The notes below the pieces were generated by a model, which worked only from the letters and a program-made list of their open reading frames with translations, had not been told where the DNA came from and made no database searches. Of a DNA stretch of 64,000 nucleotides, positions 26,352-35,223 are shown piece by piece (within the stretch, counting starts at the first letter, position 1; every line of letters starts with the position of its first letter). Source of the DNA: Pedobacter sp014947265 (GTDB lineage Bacteria; Bacteroidota; Bacteroidia; Sphingobacteriales; Sphingobacteriaceae). Where the stretch lies: positions 1-64,000 of the forward strand of contig NZ_JADCNK010000027.1 in the NCBI RefSeq assembly GCF_014947265.1, given 5' to 3'. Both the position numbers and the translations under genes were made by a program.

Positions 26352-27446
26352 CTATTGATTTTTGCTGCTATATCGGTCTTTAAGTTTAAAAAATGGCTTC
26401 TCTATTAAGTAGTAAGAAAGATTTGCACAGATTAAAATAATTAAAATCACCACTAAAAAAGGCATTCGGTGTAAATACTCGCGATCGGCGGTAAATAACT
26501 GTTGCCATAAATAGATGCTATAAGATAACGTACCTATGTAGTTGAGTAATCTGGTATTCAAAAGTTTAAACCATAAATTTCTTTGCGATATAGATATCAT
26601 AACGATTACGGCGACACATAAATTTGTAAAAAGGCCAATATTACCAAACAAGCTGTATGCTATTGCAGTAACTGTAATGAGCAATTTAGAATGATCATAG
26701 GTACACAGGTGGTAAAAATAATTATAGATCAAAACAGAAAAGCAAAGTGCTACCGGAACAAGATATTTAACCCATTTGTGCTTAAAAAGCAATTCAATTA
26801 TTCTGTCATGGTTTAGTGCAAAAAAACATCCCATCAACAAGGCATCACTTGTTACAAAAATGGTATTTGCCATTAACGGTAATGGATAAGCAAAGAACAA
26901 AAACCTACTTAAGGCTCCTAAAACAATGAGTACAGGCAATACTTTTTTAATATTCTTACCTGAAAAGATAAATAGAAAGGGAAAAATAAGGTAAAATATT
27001 TCTTCAACGGATAAAGACCAGAGATGGGCAGTTTCATGTATCGCACTTGGAAAAAATTGTTTCAGATAAGTTAACATCCCAATCCATTCTAAAGAGGTGA
27101 TGTTAAAATATTTAAACATGAAAAGCAAATAGTACACAAACATTAAAAAATAATAAGCAGGAAAAATTCGCAAAGTTCTCCTGATATAAAACCCTTTTAA
27201 TGAGATAGATCCGTTTTTTTCTTTTTCTTTGATTAATAGTGTAGTAATCAGGTACCCACTTATAATGAAGAAGACATTTACCCCCAAAGGCCCGTTACTA
27301 ATTATCATACCTGCGTATCTGAATAAAGCGTTATGAGGTAGAAAATTATGTTGTGAAAAATGGTAGAGCAATACCATTATGATGCTTATAGCCCTTAATC
27401 CATTAAGACTGGGAATCATCTTTTTAGATATTTCTTGTGCTGCCAT
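26352..27446 (-). CDS. Acyltransferase 3 family membrane O-acyltransferase
   Basis: A 364-residue integral membrane protein of the AT3 (OafA-like) family. The N-terminal SLNGLRAISIIMVLLYHFS contains the conserved Arg and His needed for acyl transfer. About ten membrane segments follow, with FFIISGYLIT and FYIRRTLRIFPAY after the second. It would acetylate the glycan, with acyl-CoA as likely donor. There is no C-terminal SGNH domain, unlike two-domain OafA proteins. It abuts the upstream glycosyltransferase gene directly. Confidence 0.9.
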   Translation of the reverse strand: MAAQEISKKMIPSLNGLRAISIIMVLLYHFSQHNFLPHNALFRYAGMIISNGPLGVNVFFIISGYLITTLLIKEKEKNGSISLKGFYIRRTLRIFPAYYFLMFVYYLLFMFKYFNITSLEWIGMLTYLKQFFPSAIHETAHLWSLSVEEIFYLIFPFLFIFSGKNIKKVLPVLIVLGALSRFLFFAYPLPLMANTIFVTSDALLMGCFFALNHDRIIELLFKHKWVKYLVPVALCFSVLIYNYFYHLCTYDHSKLLITVTAIAYSLFGNIGLFTNLCVAVIVMISISQRNLWFKLLNTRLLNYIGTLSYSIYLWQQLFTADREYLHRMPFLVVILIILICANLSYYLIEKPFFKLKDRYSSKNQ

Positions 27447-28562
27447 TTAGGTTAAATTATTAGCGCGTAATACTTGATTTAGTTGATTTTCAAATGCTTT
27501 CCAGTTTAATTGCTGAACACGTTTTTTTCCATTGATGGTTAACCTTTCCATTAATAAATCATTATTAATTAAGTGGTCTAAACTGTTATATAAGTTTTCA
27601 GCATTAGGTTGATCCAGCACTATAGCTTCTACTCCATCAATAAGATCATAAGCAATTCCGGTTGCTCCGGTTATTACCGCGCAGCCACAAAACATGGCCT
27701 CTGCAACAGTTAACCCAAAGCTTTCACAAACTGATGGATGAATAAATATAAGTGATTGATTATAATGTACAATTAAATCTTTTTTATGATCAACAAAGGG
27801 TATTAATTCTATATTTTGAAGCACATCTTCAGGAAATACCTCATCAACTTTAAATTCATAACCAGCACCTATAATCCTGAATTTAAACTGTTTGTATTTT
27901 CTTAAAATTTTCGGCATGGCCTGAATCATGGCATCAATGCCTTTTCTATCAATCCATGAACCACAAAATGTAATTATCTGCTCTCTTGCAACACTAGGCT
28001 CCACCTCAAAGAAAAGATCGGGCAGTGCCGGCTCTATGTAAAATACTTTTTCAGCAGGTACGTTTAGTGATTTTTTAGCAAAATCTGCATCGTATCTCGA
28101 AACGGTTAAAATCGCATCTACATTTAAATAACAGTATTGAAATAAAAAAGCGGTATTGAAATGATACCATTTCTTTTCTGTATGCTTTAAATAAGATTTA
28201 AATTCCTTTATTTTTTTTTCAACGTGAATTTCCAATCCATTAGAGTGCAGGATAATGGCCGCCTTTAATTTTAAAAAAGACTTAATGAGGTATAGTGCAA
28301 GGTAACTTTCGCCCCCATACAAAAATATACTATCATACTGCTTAAGCTTCTTCCTGTTTTTAATTACCCATATGCCCATGCCCAGGGCCATTCTGTATAG
28401 ATTAGCCGTACCACTTAATTTTGGTAAAATGATCAGGTCTTCTGGCGGAACCATATCAACCCTATGCCCAAGGGCCGATAAAGATTTAGCTGTGTTTACA
28501 ATTACATAGCCAGATCCCTGAGATTCAACTAAGGGACAATTACTAAGGAATAAAATCTTCAT
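27447..28562 (-). CDS. Family 4 glycosyltransferase
   Basis: A 371-residue GT-B protein opening MKILFLSNCPLVESQGSGYV. The C-terminal domain has IITFCGSWIDRKGIDAMIQA, FRIIGAGYEF, and FIHPSVCESFGLTVAEAMFCG with the paired donor-binding glutamates, followed by TGATGIAYDLI. It is a retaining glycosyltransferase. It sits without spacing between an AT3 and a hexapeptide acyltransferase gene, so all three are almost certainly on one transcript. Donor sugar unknown. Confidence 0.88.
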   Translation of the reverse strand: MKILFLSNCPLVESQGSGYVIVNTAKSLSALGHRVDMVPPEDLIILPKLSGTANLYRMALGMGIWVIKNRKKLKQYDSIFLYGGESYLALYLIKSFLKLKAAIILHSNGLEIHVEKKIKEFKSYLKHTEKKWYHFNTAFLFQYCYLNVDAILTVSRYDADFAKKSLNVPAEKVFYIEPALPDLFFEVEPSVAREQIITFCGSWIDRKGIDAMIQAMPKILRKYKQFKFRIIGAGYEFKVDEVFPEDVLQNIELIPFVDHKKDLIVHYNQSLIFIHPSVCESFGLTVAEAMFCGCAVITGATGIAYDLIDGVEAIVLDQPNAENLYNSLDHLINNDLLMERLTINGKKRVQQLNWKAFENQLNQVLRANNLT

Positions 28563-29105
28563 TTAATGGAATAGTCTTTTATACATTGATGTATGTTTTA
28601 AATCCTTTCTTCTTTCTTTTTTGAATTTTGCGGGTACGCCATAATAGATCCCATAAGGGAGTGTATCTTTTGTTAGCAAAGAAGCACCGCCTAAAACAGA
28701 ACCATAATGCATTTTTACATTTTTGAAAATTTTTGCTCCATATCCAATAAATACATAATCTTCAATAACTACCTCATCTTTCCGGGCTATGCACATCTCG
28801 TCTTCAAAGTCATGATCTGCTGTAACAATACTTACCTGTGCAGAAATAGAAACGTTGCTGCCAATGTAAATACCGCCCCGGTTATCCATGTGGCAATATT
28901 GGTTTATTGTACTATTTGCACCCATCGAAAACAAGCCTGAAGTATTAAACCTGCAGCCTAAATGAATGCTGGCATTTTTACCTATCTTAAACTTCATCAC
29001 GTATTTATAGTAAAACAACCTGATGCCATGCGAAGGAATATAAGCGATTATAAAATTGCAAATCCAGAGTTTGAAGTCCGAAAAAAAGGATTTTAATATT
29101 TCCAT
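28563..29105 (-). CDS. Hexapeptide-repeat acyltransferase
   Basis: With the ATG at 29105 the protein has 180 residues and starts MEILKSFFSDFKLWICNF. A YIPSHGIRLFYYKY segment leads into the beta-helix, which has the VTADHDFEDEM histidine loop and ends YGVPAKFKKER. An earlier ATG at 29171 would add 22 residues not expected in the family and overlap the upstream gene, so it is not used. It is probably a cytoplasmic sugar O-acetyltransferase. Confidence 0.83.
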   Translation of the reverse strand: MEILKSFFSDFKLWICNFIIAYIPSHGIRLFYYKYVMKFKIGKNASIHLGCRFNTSGLFSMGANSTINQYCHMDNRGGIYIGSNVSISAQVSIVTADHDFEDEMCIARKDEVVIEDYVFIGYGAKIFKNVKMHYGSVLGGASLLTKDTLPYGIYYGVPAKFKKERRKDLKHTSMYKRLFH

Positions 29106-29139
29106 TAGTAAAATAAAATTTCTTGCTATTATGAAAAAT

Positions 29140-30243
29140 TTATAATTGCCAAAATTTCTGCTGAATATCATTTAATAGAAACATTTTTTCTATTAAGGCC
29201 TTCGCATTTACTGATTTTTCTTTACCGTTTACGATTAATTCCTTTATGGATTCAATCATGTCGTCTTTCTCCAATGTAGTGCAAGATACAGCAGCTCCAT
29301 TTTCTTTTAATAAGTTACCAGCTGCACTATCAAAAGGGCCATGATATAATATTGAACCCGAACCACCAAGGTAACCTACCATTTTGGTAGATAAGCTATA
29401 TTTATAAAATTCAGGAACCGTAAACTTAATCGGTAAATATAGTATATCTGCTTCGTCCAATTCCTTTTTAAGTAACGCAGAGTCCATTGTTACCGGCAGA
29501 TACTCGACAGTAAATTTTTTATTGTTTAAAAAATCAACATCCTGTGTTCCCCTAAGGGTTAATTTAAATTTATATTGATCAGAAAGGTCATTTAGTGCCT
29601 CCGAAAAAACGTTAAATAACGGAAGATAACTGATATGGAGTAAGCCTGCAAAATAGACATTGATGATATCATTATCATTAATGTCGCGAACAATGGAAAC
29701 CTCAGATGCAGCAACACCGTCAGTTATCACTTCAAATGCTCTGGGTCCAAATAACCTTTGATACTCCAAACCCATTTCATTGGAAATTACCAATCTTCGA
29801 TCTGCAATATTCCAAAGTTTCTCCGATATAGCGTGCGTTCCTCCGGCAGTTAAAAAGTGATCATGGTAAGATACCCAGATTTTGTGGTTACTATTAAAAG
29901 AGGATAAAAACGCCATAGAATATTTCCCATGGTCAACAATATGCAGAACATCGGCATCTATACCTTTAATTTTCTTTCTGATTTTATTTAAACAGTTATT
30001 GAGCAAAAGGCTTTCTCTACACCAGGTAGCAATGTCGCGGATAAAAGAGCGCATCCACTTTTTATGTACCGGGCTAGCCGTAATAATTTCTTCGGTAATA
30101 TCGCCAACGCTAGTTTTACTATTGTTTTGCTTTACACCAATTGAAATAACCTGTTTTTCTCTATTTAGGTATAACCTTCTTAGAATTCTGCTTCCGCCAC
30201 CGGTATCGTATAGCGAGTATTGTTGAAAAGAAATTAATTTCAT
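29140..30243 (-). CDS. Putative glycosyltransferase (GT4-like, divergent)
   Basis: The 367-residue protein begins MKLISFQQYSLYDTGGGSRI, where GGGS probably forms the GT-B Gly loop. The centre has ADVLHIVDHGKYSMAFLSSF and WVSYHDHFLTAGGTHA. The C-terminal half has NVYFAGLLHISYLPLFN and ADILYLPIKFTVPEFYKYS, where the usual E-x7-E motif is modified. A longer frame begins at a TTG at 30285 and would overlap the epimerase gene, so it is rejected. The chosen ATG lies 10 bases after that gene. Family assignment is moderate and the donor unknown. Confidence 0.7.
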   Translation of the reverse strand: MKLISFQQYSLYDTGGGSRILRRLYLNREKQVISIGVKQNNSKTSVGDITEEIITASPVHKKWMRSFIRDIATWCRESLLLNNCLNKIRKKIKGIDADVLHIVDHGKYSMAFLSSFNSNHKIWVSYHDHFLTAGGTHAISEKLWNIADRRLVISNEMGLEYQRLFGPRAFEVITDGVAASEVSIVRDINDNDIINVYFAGLLHISYLPLFNVFSEALNDLSDQYKFKLTLRGTQDVDFLNNKKFTVEYLPVTMDSALLKKELDEADILYLPIKFTVPEFYKYSLSTKMVGYLGGSGSILYHGPFDSAAGNLLKENGAAVSCTTLEKDDMIESIKELIVNGKEKSVNAKALIEKMFLLNDIQQKFWQL

Positions 30244-30253
30244 CGTTTTATTT

Positions 30254-31309
30254 TTAAGCAAGTCTGGCTTTTGTAGCCTCAACAATCTGCCTAATGGTTT
30301 CTTCTAATGAAACTGTAATATTCCAGTTCGGATAGTGTTCTCTCATTTTTGACAAATCAGAAATGTAACAGATATGATCACCAATACGATTTTCATCCAC
30401 ATAGGTATAAACTTGTTGTTTACCCGTAAATTTCTCTGCGATTTTAAAGGCTTCCCAAATTGAGCAGGAATTATCTCTTCCTCCACCAATATTATACACT
30501 TCAGCAATTCTTGGTTTGTTGATAAATGCCTCAATAAAGCTGGCAACATCATGAGAATGTATATTATCCCTTACTTGTTTTCCTTTGTAGCCAAACACTT
30601 TGTATTCACGCCCTTCTAAGTTGCACTTTACCAAATAGCTTAAAAAACCATGAAGTTCTACCCCCGAGTGGTTTGGGCCTGTTAAGCAACCTCCACGTAA
30701 ACAACAGGTAGGTATATTAAAATAACGGCCATATTCCTGAACCATTACATCTGCAGCTACTTTAGAAGCACCAAATAAAGAGTGCTTGGACTGGTCTATC
30801 GAAAAGCTTTCTTTAATACCATTAGCATACTCTGGATCGGCATAATCCCACCTGGTTTCTAATTCTACCAAATCAATTGTATTCGGCCTGTCTCCATAAA
30901 CCTTATTTGTAGACATGTGCACAAAAGGAGATTCCGGACAAGCCTGCCGAACTGCTTCCAATAAATTTAAAGTACCTACTGCATTGGTATCAAAATCATC
31001 AAAAGGAATAGCAGCAGCCCTATCATGAGAAGGTTGGGCAGCAGTATGAACAATTGCATCAGGTTTTAATTCTTTTAATAAATTTAAAATTCCGGAACGA
31101 TCACGAAGATCCAATTCATGGTGAATAAATAATGGTCCCAATTGTTCAGCTAATCTGCTTTGGTTCCATCGGGTATCACCCTGTGGACCAAAAAACACCG
31201 CCCTTTGATTATTATCCAAGCCATGGATTTCCCATCCGGCAGCAGCAAAATGTACACATACCTCTGAGCCGATAAGGCCTGATGAGCCGGTAACAAGTAA
31301 TTTTTTCAT
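30254..31309 (-). CDS. CDP-paratose 2-epimerase-like NAD-dependent sugar epimerase
   Basis: A 351-residue SDR enzyme with TGSSGLIGSEV at the N-terminus. RAVFFGPQGDTRWNQ, HTAAQPSHDRAAAIPFDDF and CLTGPNHSGVELHGFLSYL are features of CDP-paratose/CDP-tyvelose 2-epimerases (RfbE/TyvE group). The catalytic Ser/Thr is in HMSTNKVYGD. Enzymes that would make CDP-paratose (glucose-1-phosphate cytidylyltransferase, CDP-glucose 4,6-dehydratase and later steps) are absent from the window, so either they lie elsewhere or this homologue uses another nucleotide sugar. It is followed by a glycosyltransferase gene 10 bases downstream. Confidence 0.75.
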   Translation of the reverse strand: MKKLLVTGSSGLIGSEVCVHFAAAGWEIHGLDNNQRAVFFGPQGDTRWNQSRLAEQLGPLFIHHELDLRDRSGILNLLKELKPDAIVHTAAQPSHDRAAAIPFDDFDTNAVGTLNLLEAVRQACPESPFVHMSTNKVYGDRPNTIDLVELETRWDYADPEYANGIKESFSIDQSKHSLFGASKVAADVMVQEYGRYFNIPTCCLRGGCLTGPNHSGVELHGFLSYLVKCNLEGREYKVFGYKGKQVRDNIHSHDVASFIEAFINKPRIAEVYNIGGGRDNSCSIWEAFKIAEKFTGKQQVYTYVDENRIGDHICYISDLSKMREHYPNWNITVSLEETIRQIVEATKARLA

Positions 31310-31317
31310 ATCTAATT

Positions 31318-32061
31318 TTATATGTTAATATCTTCAGCTATTGTAACCTGAAATTTTTTAATGTTTATTCTGATCCAATCCTCATCCTTATCCCACCAAC
31401 TCAAATCAATCAATTTTTGCATAACGATATCGTTATGCCTGTATTTTATAACTTTACAGGGTACTCCTCCGGCAATGGCATAGGCTGGAATATTTTTAGT
31501 TACCACACTGCCTGCCCCTATTACAGCTCCATTACCTATCTCAACGCCATCTACAACCAATACATTAGCCCCTATCCAAACGTCGTTTCCAATCTTTATC
31601 CGCTTATATTCAACAAAACCTGTATTATCCTTAATAAATGGATTGTTTAATGCCGCTACGCTATAGAAATATGGGCTCGAGCTAATTGTATCAGTGGGGT
31701 GAGTACCTAAACCGGCAGTAAAGTTGGGTCCAATTGAGCTGAATTTCCCTAACTCGACATTGTTAATGTTCGACCTGTCAGCTATATACGAGTAGCGCCC
31801 TATATCTGAATTTGAGATAGAACAATCTTTTCCAATTTTATTATAGCCGTTTAATGTAACATCATGGACACGGGTATCACTATAAATGTTAATATTATCA
31901 TGAATAAAAGAATTATATAAACGCACTTTATCATCAATACGAATCTTTTGCCCTAAAACTGAGGATTTTCTTATGATAACGTTAAAGCCAGATAAGCATT
32001 TATAATACTTAATATGTGTTAACACCGAGAAAAATAAATCTGATAAGAATTTCTTTATCAT
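31318..32061 (-). CDS. CatB-related O-acetyltransferase
   Basis: A 247-residue hexapeptide beta-helix protein of the xenobiotic/CatB acetyltransferase type. Long runs of irregular coils in the first half precede GTHPTDTISSSPYFYS with the catalytic His, then IGNDVWIGANVLVVDGVEIGNG, VIGAGSVVTKNIPAYAIAGG and a C-terminal Trp-rich tail (LIDLSWWDKDEDW). Such genes are common in O-antigen and capsule loci. Its ATG overlaps the stop of the SGNH-like gene by four bases (ATGA), suggesting the two act together. Confidence 0.87.
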   Translation of the reverse strand: MIKKFLSDLFFSVLTHIKYYKCLSGFNVIIRKSSVLGQKIRIDDKVRLYNSFIHDNINIYSDTRVHDVTLNGYNKIGKDCSISNSDIGRYSYIADRSNINNVELGKFSSIGPNFTAGLGTHPTDTISSSPYFYSVAALNNPFIKDNTGFVEYKRIKIGNDVWIGANVLVVDGVEIGNGAVIGAGSVVTKNIPAYAIAGGVPCKVIKYRHNDIVMQKLIDLSWWDKDEDWIRINIKKFQVTIAEDINI

Positions 32062-32798
32062 ATAGATTTTGTTAAAAAGTATTTTACGCTCCTCATCTTA
32101 TCTTTTATCAGCCACAATAAAGGATATTTCAAACTATATCCGGTAATTTTCCTTAACTGCAATATTAACTGGGGTAAAACAATTCTGGAGTAATGAATTC
32201 CATCCCATAAATATTTTTTAACCGTTTTATTATCTTCAGTTACTGTATCGTTTAAAACACCAATTGTAGGTATTCCATACTGCCCACATTTTGCTATATA
32301 TGCCTGAATTAAGCACTTCGTTATTTCATTACGTTCTGTTTCACTTCCAAAACTCGGATATTCTGGTGTATCCTCTTCTTTAAATTTTGTTGGAGGAGGC
32401 AATAGCAGGCAAACATTATAGCCTCTATTTTTAATAGTTGCCAGATAGTCGATAAACTTATCTGTTAAAATACCACATATTTCTTCAAAGCTTTTGTTTT
32501 GCCTGATAGCTTGTTTTATCAAATGAACTCTGCAATCAATTTCACCAGCACTAACTACGATCCAGGAGTTTACAGGAATTGTATTTATAATGTTTTCAAA
32601 CAATTGCTTTGCGTTTGTAGAACTGGTTTCCTCGCAAAAATTATACGCTGTTACCGGCCCTAACCTGAATATCTCAAAATGATTAACCAAAGATTTTCTT
32701 TGCTCGGGCACAATTGGAACCAGCCTGTCTTCTCCTGCAAAAACAGAAACATGGCTATCGCCAATGCAATAGATCTTATTTTTTTTATTCTTTTTCAA
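32058..32798 (-). CDS. SGNH/GDSL hydrolase-like protein without an ATG start
   Basis: A protein of about 246 residues with a GDSH block (Ser near residue 15, IYCIGDSHVSVF) and a late WDGIHYS, matching the Ser and Asp-x-x-His of SGNH esterases and acyltransferases. No signal peptide is seen, so it would act in the cytoplasm. There is no ATG before the GDSH motif. Candidate starts are TTG codons, at 32798 (used here) or 32828. Both overlap the flippase gene. It may add or remove acyl groups together with the CatB-type acetyltransferase encoded immediately after it (inference). Confidence 0.65.
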   Translation of the reverse strand: MKKNKKNKIYCIGDSHVSVFAGEDRLVPIVPEQRKSLVNHFEIFRLGPVTAYNFCEETSSTNAKQLFENIINTIPVNSWIVVSAGEIDCRVHLIKQAIRQNKSFEEICGILTDKFIDYLATIKNRGYNVCLLLPPPTKFKEEDTPEYPSFGSETERNEITKCLIQAYIAKCGQYGIPTIGVLNDTVTEDNKTVKKYLWDGIHYSRIVLPQLILQLRKITGYSLKYPLLWLIKDKMRSVKYFLTKSI

Positions 32799-34056
32799 CA
32801 GACCATGTTTTAAAGAAACCAAAAACAAAATGTATCATAAATTCAGAAACAGCTATAAAAATGTTTAATTTAAGTACCCCTGAAATTTTCGTTAAATCAA
32901 AAATAAATATCCCTGAAATAATGGGTAAAACACTTAATATGATTGCGTAAACAGGGTTAATAATCCATCCTCTGCTGGTGTAAAGTGATAATGCCAGCCC
33001 CATTAAAACATTAGCACAAGAACCAATCATAACGTATACTAATTCTTTTTCCAAATTTGCATACTTGTTTCCTAACACCCATAATAACTGGGAAGGAAAT
33101 AACATGACAATAAAGGTTATTCCTGATAAAATGACAAGCATAGTTGCCAGAATAAACAAGTACCGTTTAAGCAAAGCCTTACCAGACTCTTTGGTTCTTG
33201 CAAACCTGGGTACAATAAGGATCGAAAACATAGTTGATATCACTCCAAGAAGCATCGATAACCTCCCTAAAGCGCCAACTTCTGCAATATTGGTCGTATT
33301 TCCGAACACAGAAATCAACCACACCGTTAACTGGCCGGCTAGGCAATAGTAAATTGCGCCGGGCAATATTCCTTTAACAATCTTAAAAATCTCTTTTTGA
33401 ACCCCTAAGTCAATTTCATTGCTGGTTTCGGTAAATTTACCTGCAATCTTTCTCAATTTTATATTGCCCAAAATTCTTGGTATCCCTGCAGCCCAGATGG
33501 CTATAAATGTAAACGGGAATAAAAATACAGTTAGCGCACTGATTGTTAAACGAAGTACGCTAACTTTAATTTGATTTTCTTGCAGGGGTCTGATATCCTG
33601 GTGCAATTTTAGAATAATCTCCAGTAATGAATCGGATAAGGCGGCATAAAAAGCGGGTATTAATGCTGTAATGATTAATACAGTAGCTAAAATACTTGCC
33701 CCATGATGTAATAGCAAATAGGCCAAAATAGGAACTGCAACAATTAAGCTGAAAAACGCAAACTTTTTTCTCAGGTTCAAACCTGTTGACAAAACAATTC
33801 CAAGCTTTTTTTTATCCTCCCACACCTTTCCTCCAAGTGCCATTACACCTGTAGAAATACCTCCATCTGATAATAATGACATTGTTCCAAGCATCGTATT
33901 GGCTAATGTATAAAGCGCATATTCCTTAGTAGGCAACAGCCTGATGATCAGCAAACCACAGAGTAAACCAGTAAGTTGTACTATTGCCTGCGCTCCACCA
34001 GTTATAGAAATTAACTTTATCCACTTTAAAAGACTACTATCTTTAGCGCCCGACAT
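32785..34056 (-). CDS. Wzx-type lipid-linked oligosaccharide flippase (system A)
   Basis: A 423-residue membrane protein with about twelve hydrophobic segments and no soluble domain, in the MATE/polysaccharide-transporter group. The N-terminus LKWIKLISITGGAQAIVQLTG and the second-helix region LPTKEYALYTLANTMLG are typical. It would flip the undecaprenyl-linked system A unit across the inner membrane. Its end overlaps the SGNH-like gene, and gmd lies 21 bases upstream. System B has its own flippase at 59635. Confidence 0.85.
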   Translation of the reverse strand: MSGAKDSSLLKWIKLISITGGAQAIVQLTGLLCGLLIIRLLPTKEYALYTLANTMLGTMSLLSDGGISTGVMALGGKVWEDKKKLGIVLSTGLNLRKKFAFFSLIVAVPILAYLLLHHGASILATVLIITALIPAFYAALSDSLLEIILKLHQDIRPLQENQIKVSVLRLTISALTVFLFPFTFIAIWAAGIPRILGNIKLRKIAGKFTETSNEIDLGVQKEIFKIVKGILPGAIYYCLAGQLTVWLISVFGNTTNIAEVGALGRLSMLLGVISTMFSILIVPRFARTKESGKALLKRYLFILATMLVILSGITFIVMLFPSQLLWVLGNKYANLEKELVYVMIGSCANVLMGLALSLYTSRGWIINPVYAIILSVLPIISGIFIFDLTKISGVLKLNIFIAVSEFMIHFVFGFFKTWSVEKE

Positions 34057-34077
34057 TGAATTGAATTAAATACTTAT

Positions 34078-35193
34078 TTATTCGTATTGATTTTTTACAT
34101 TATAGCCATGGCCTTTCAATATTGATTCTTTTTTGAAAAGCTCAACATCAGCCGCTACCATTTCTTTTACCAGCGCTGCAAGGTCATATTTTGGTTCCCA
34201 CCCCAATTTAGTTTTAGATTTGGTTGGATCACCAATTAACAAATCTACTTCGGTAGGACGGAAATAAGCAGGATCAACCGCTACTACTTCCGTACCTTCA
34301 ACAATTTGATAGTCCGGATTTGAACAAGAAACGACATAGCCCTTTTCTTCTGCTCCATCTCCTTTAAATTCCACAACAACTCCTACTTCAGCAAAAGCCA
34401 AACGTACAAATTCTCTTACGCGTGTAGTTACTCCGGTTGCAATCACAAAATCTTCGGCAGTGTCTTGTTGCAGTATTCTCCACATGGCCTCAACATAATC
34501 CTTTGCATGGCCCCAATCGCGTTCAGCATCTAAATTACCTAAGTACAGTTTACTCTGCATGCCCTGGGCTATCTTAGCTACTGCACGGGTAATTTTACGT
34601 GTTACAAAGGTCTCACCACGCAACGGGCTTTCATGGTTAAATAATATGCCATTACAAGCAAACATCCCATAAGCTTCCCGGTAATTTACTGTAATCCAAT
34701 AGGCGTACATTTTTGCTACGGCATAAGGTGAGCGGGGGTAAAATGGAGTGGTTTCTGATTGAGGTACCGCTTGCACCAAACCATATAATTCGGAAGTACT
34801 GGCCTGATAAATTTTTGTTTTTTTAGTTAAACCCAGTATACGGATCGCTTCTAATAACCTTAAAGTACCAATCCCATCCGCGTTGGCCGTGTATTCTGGG
34901 GTATCAAAACTAACCTTAACATGGCTCATGGCTCCAAGATTATAAATTTCATCTGGCTGAACTTCCTGAATAATGCGAATCAGGTTTGTACTGTCACTTA
35001 AATCACCATAATGAAGCTTAAACCTAACATCTTTTTCATGAGGATCCTGATATAAATGATCAATTCTATCTGTGTTAAATAAAGAACTACGGCGTTTAAT
35101 CCCGTGAACGGTATATCCTTTTTCTAATAAAAGTTCTGCAAGGTAGGCACCATCCTGTCCTGTAATACCTGTAACTAATGCTACTTTAGCCAT
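34078..35193 (-). CDS. gmd: GDP-mannose 4,6-dehydratase (system A copy)
   Basis: This enzyme turns GDP-mannose into GDP-4-keto-6-deoxymannose, precursor of GDP-fucose, GDP-rhamnose and related sugars. The 371-residue protein has GITGQDGAYLAELLLEKGY, the NADP-binding RRSSLFNTDRIDHLY segment, the catalytic STSELYG and Tyr-x-x-x-Lys (YAVAK), FNHESPLRGETFVTRKI and the C-terminal FRPTEVDLLIGDPTKSK. All are canonical. No fcl or rmd adjoins this copy, so its product must be used by the fcl at 46610 or by another reductase. It is a clear paralogue of the 47591 gene. Confidence 0.95.
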   Translation of the reverse strand: MAKVALVTGITGQDGAYLAELLLEKGYTVHGIKRRSSLFNTDRIDHLYQDPHEKDVRFKLHYGDLSDSTNLIRIIQEVQPDEIYNLGAMSHVKVSFDTPEYTANADGIGTLRLLEAIRILGLTKKTKIYQASTSELYGLVQAVPQSETTPFYPRSPYAVAKMYAYWITVNYREAYGMFACNGILFNHESPLRGETFVTRKITRAVAKIAQGMQSKLYLGNLDAERDWGHAKDYVEAMWRILQQDTAEDFVIATGVTTRVREFVRLAFAEVGVVVEFKGDGAEEKGYVVSCSNPDYQIVEGTEVVAVDPAYFRPTEVDLLIGDPTKSKTKLGWEPKYDLAALVKEMVAADVELFKKESILKGHGYNVKNQYE

Positions 35194-35223
35194 TTTGTTA
35201 ATGTTTTTTTTTAAAAATTAATA

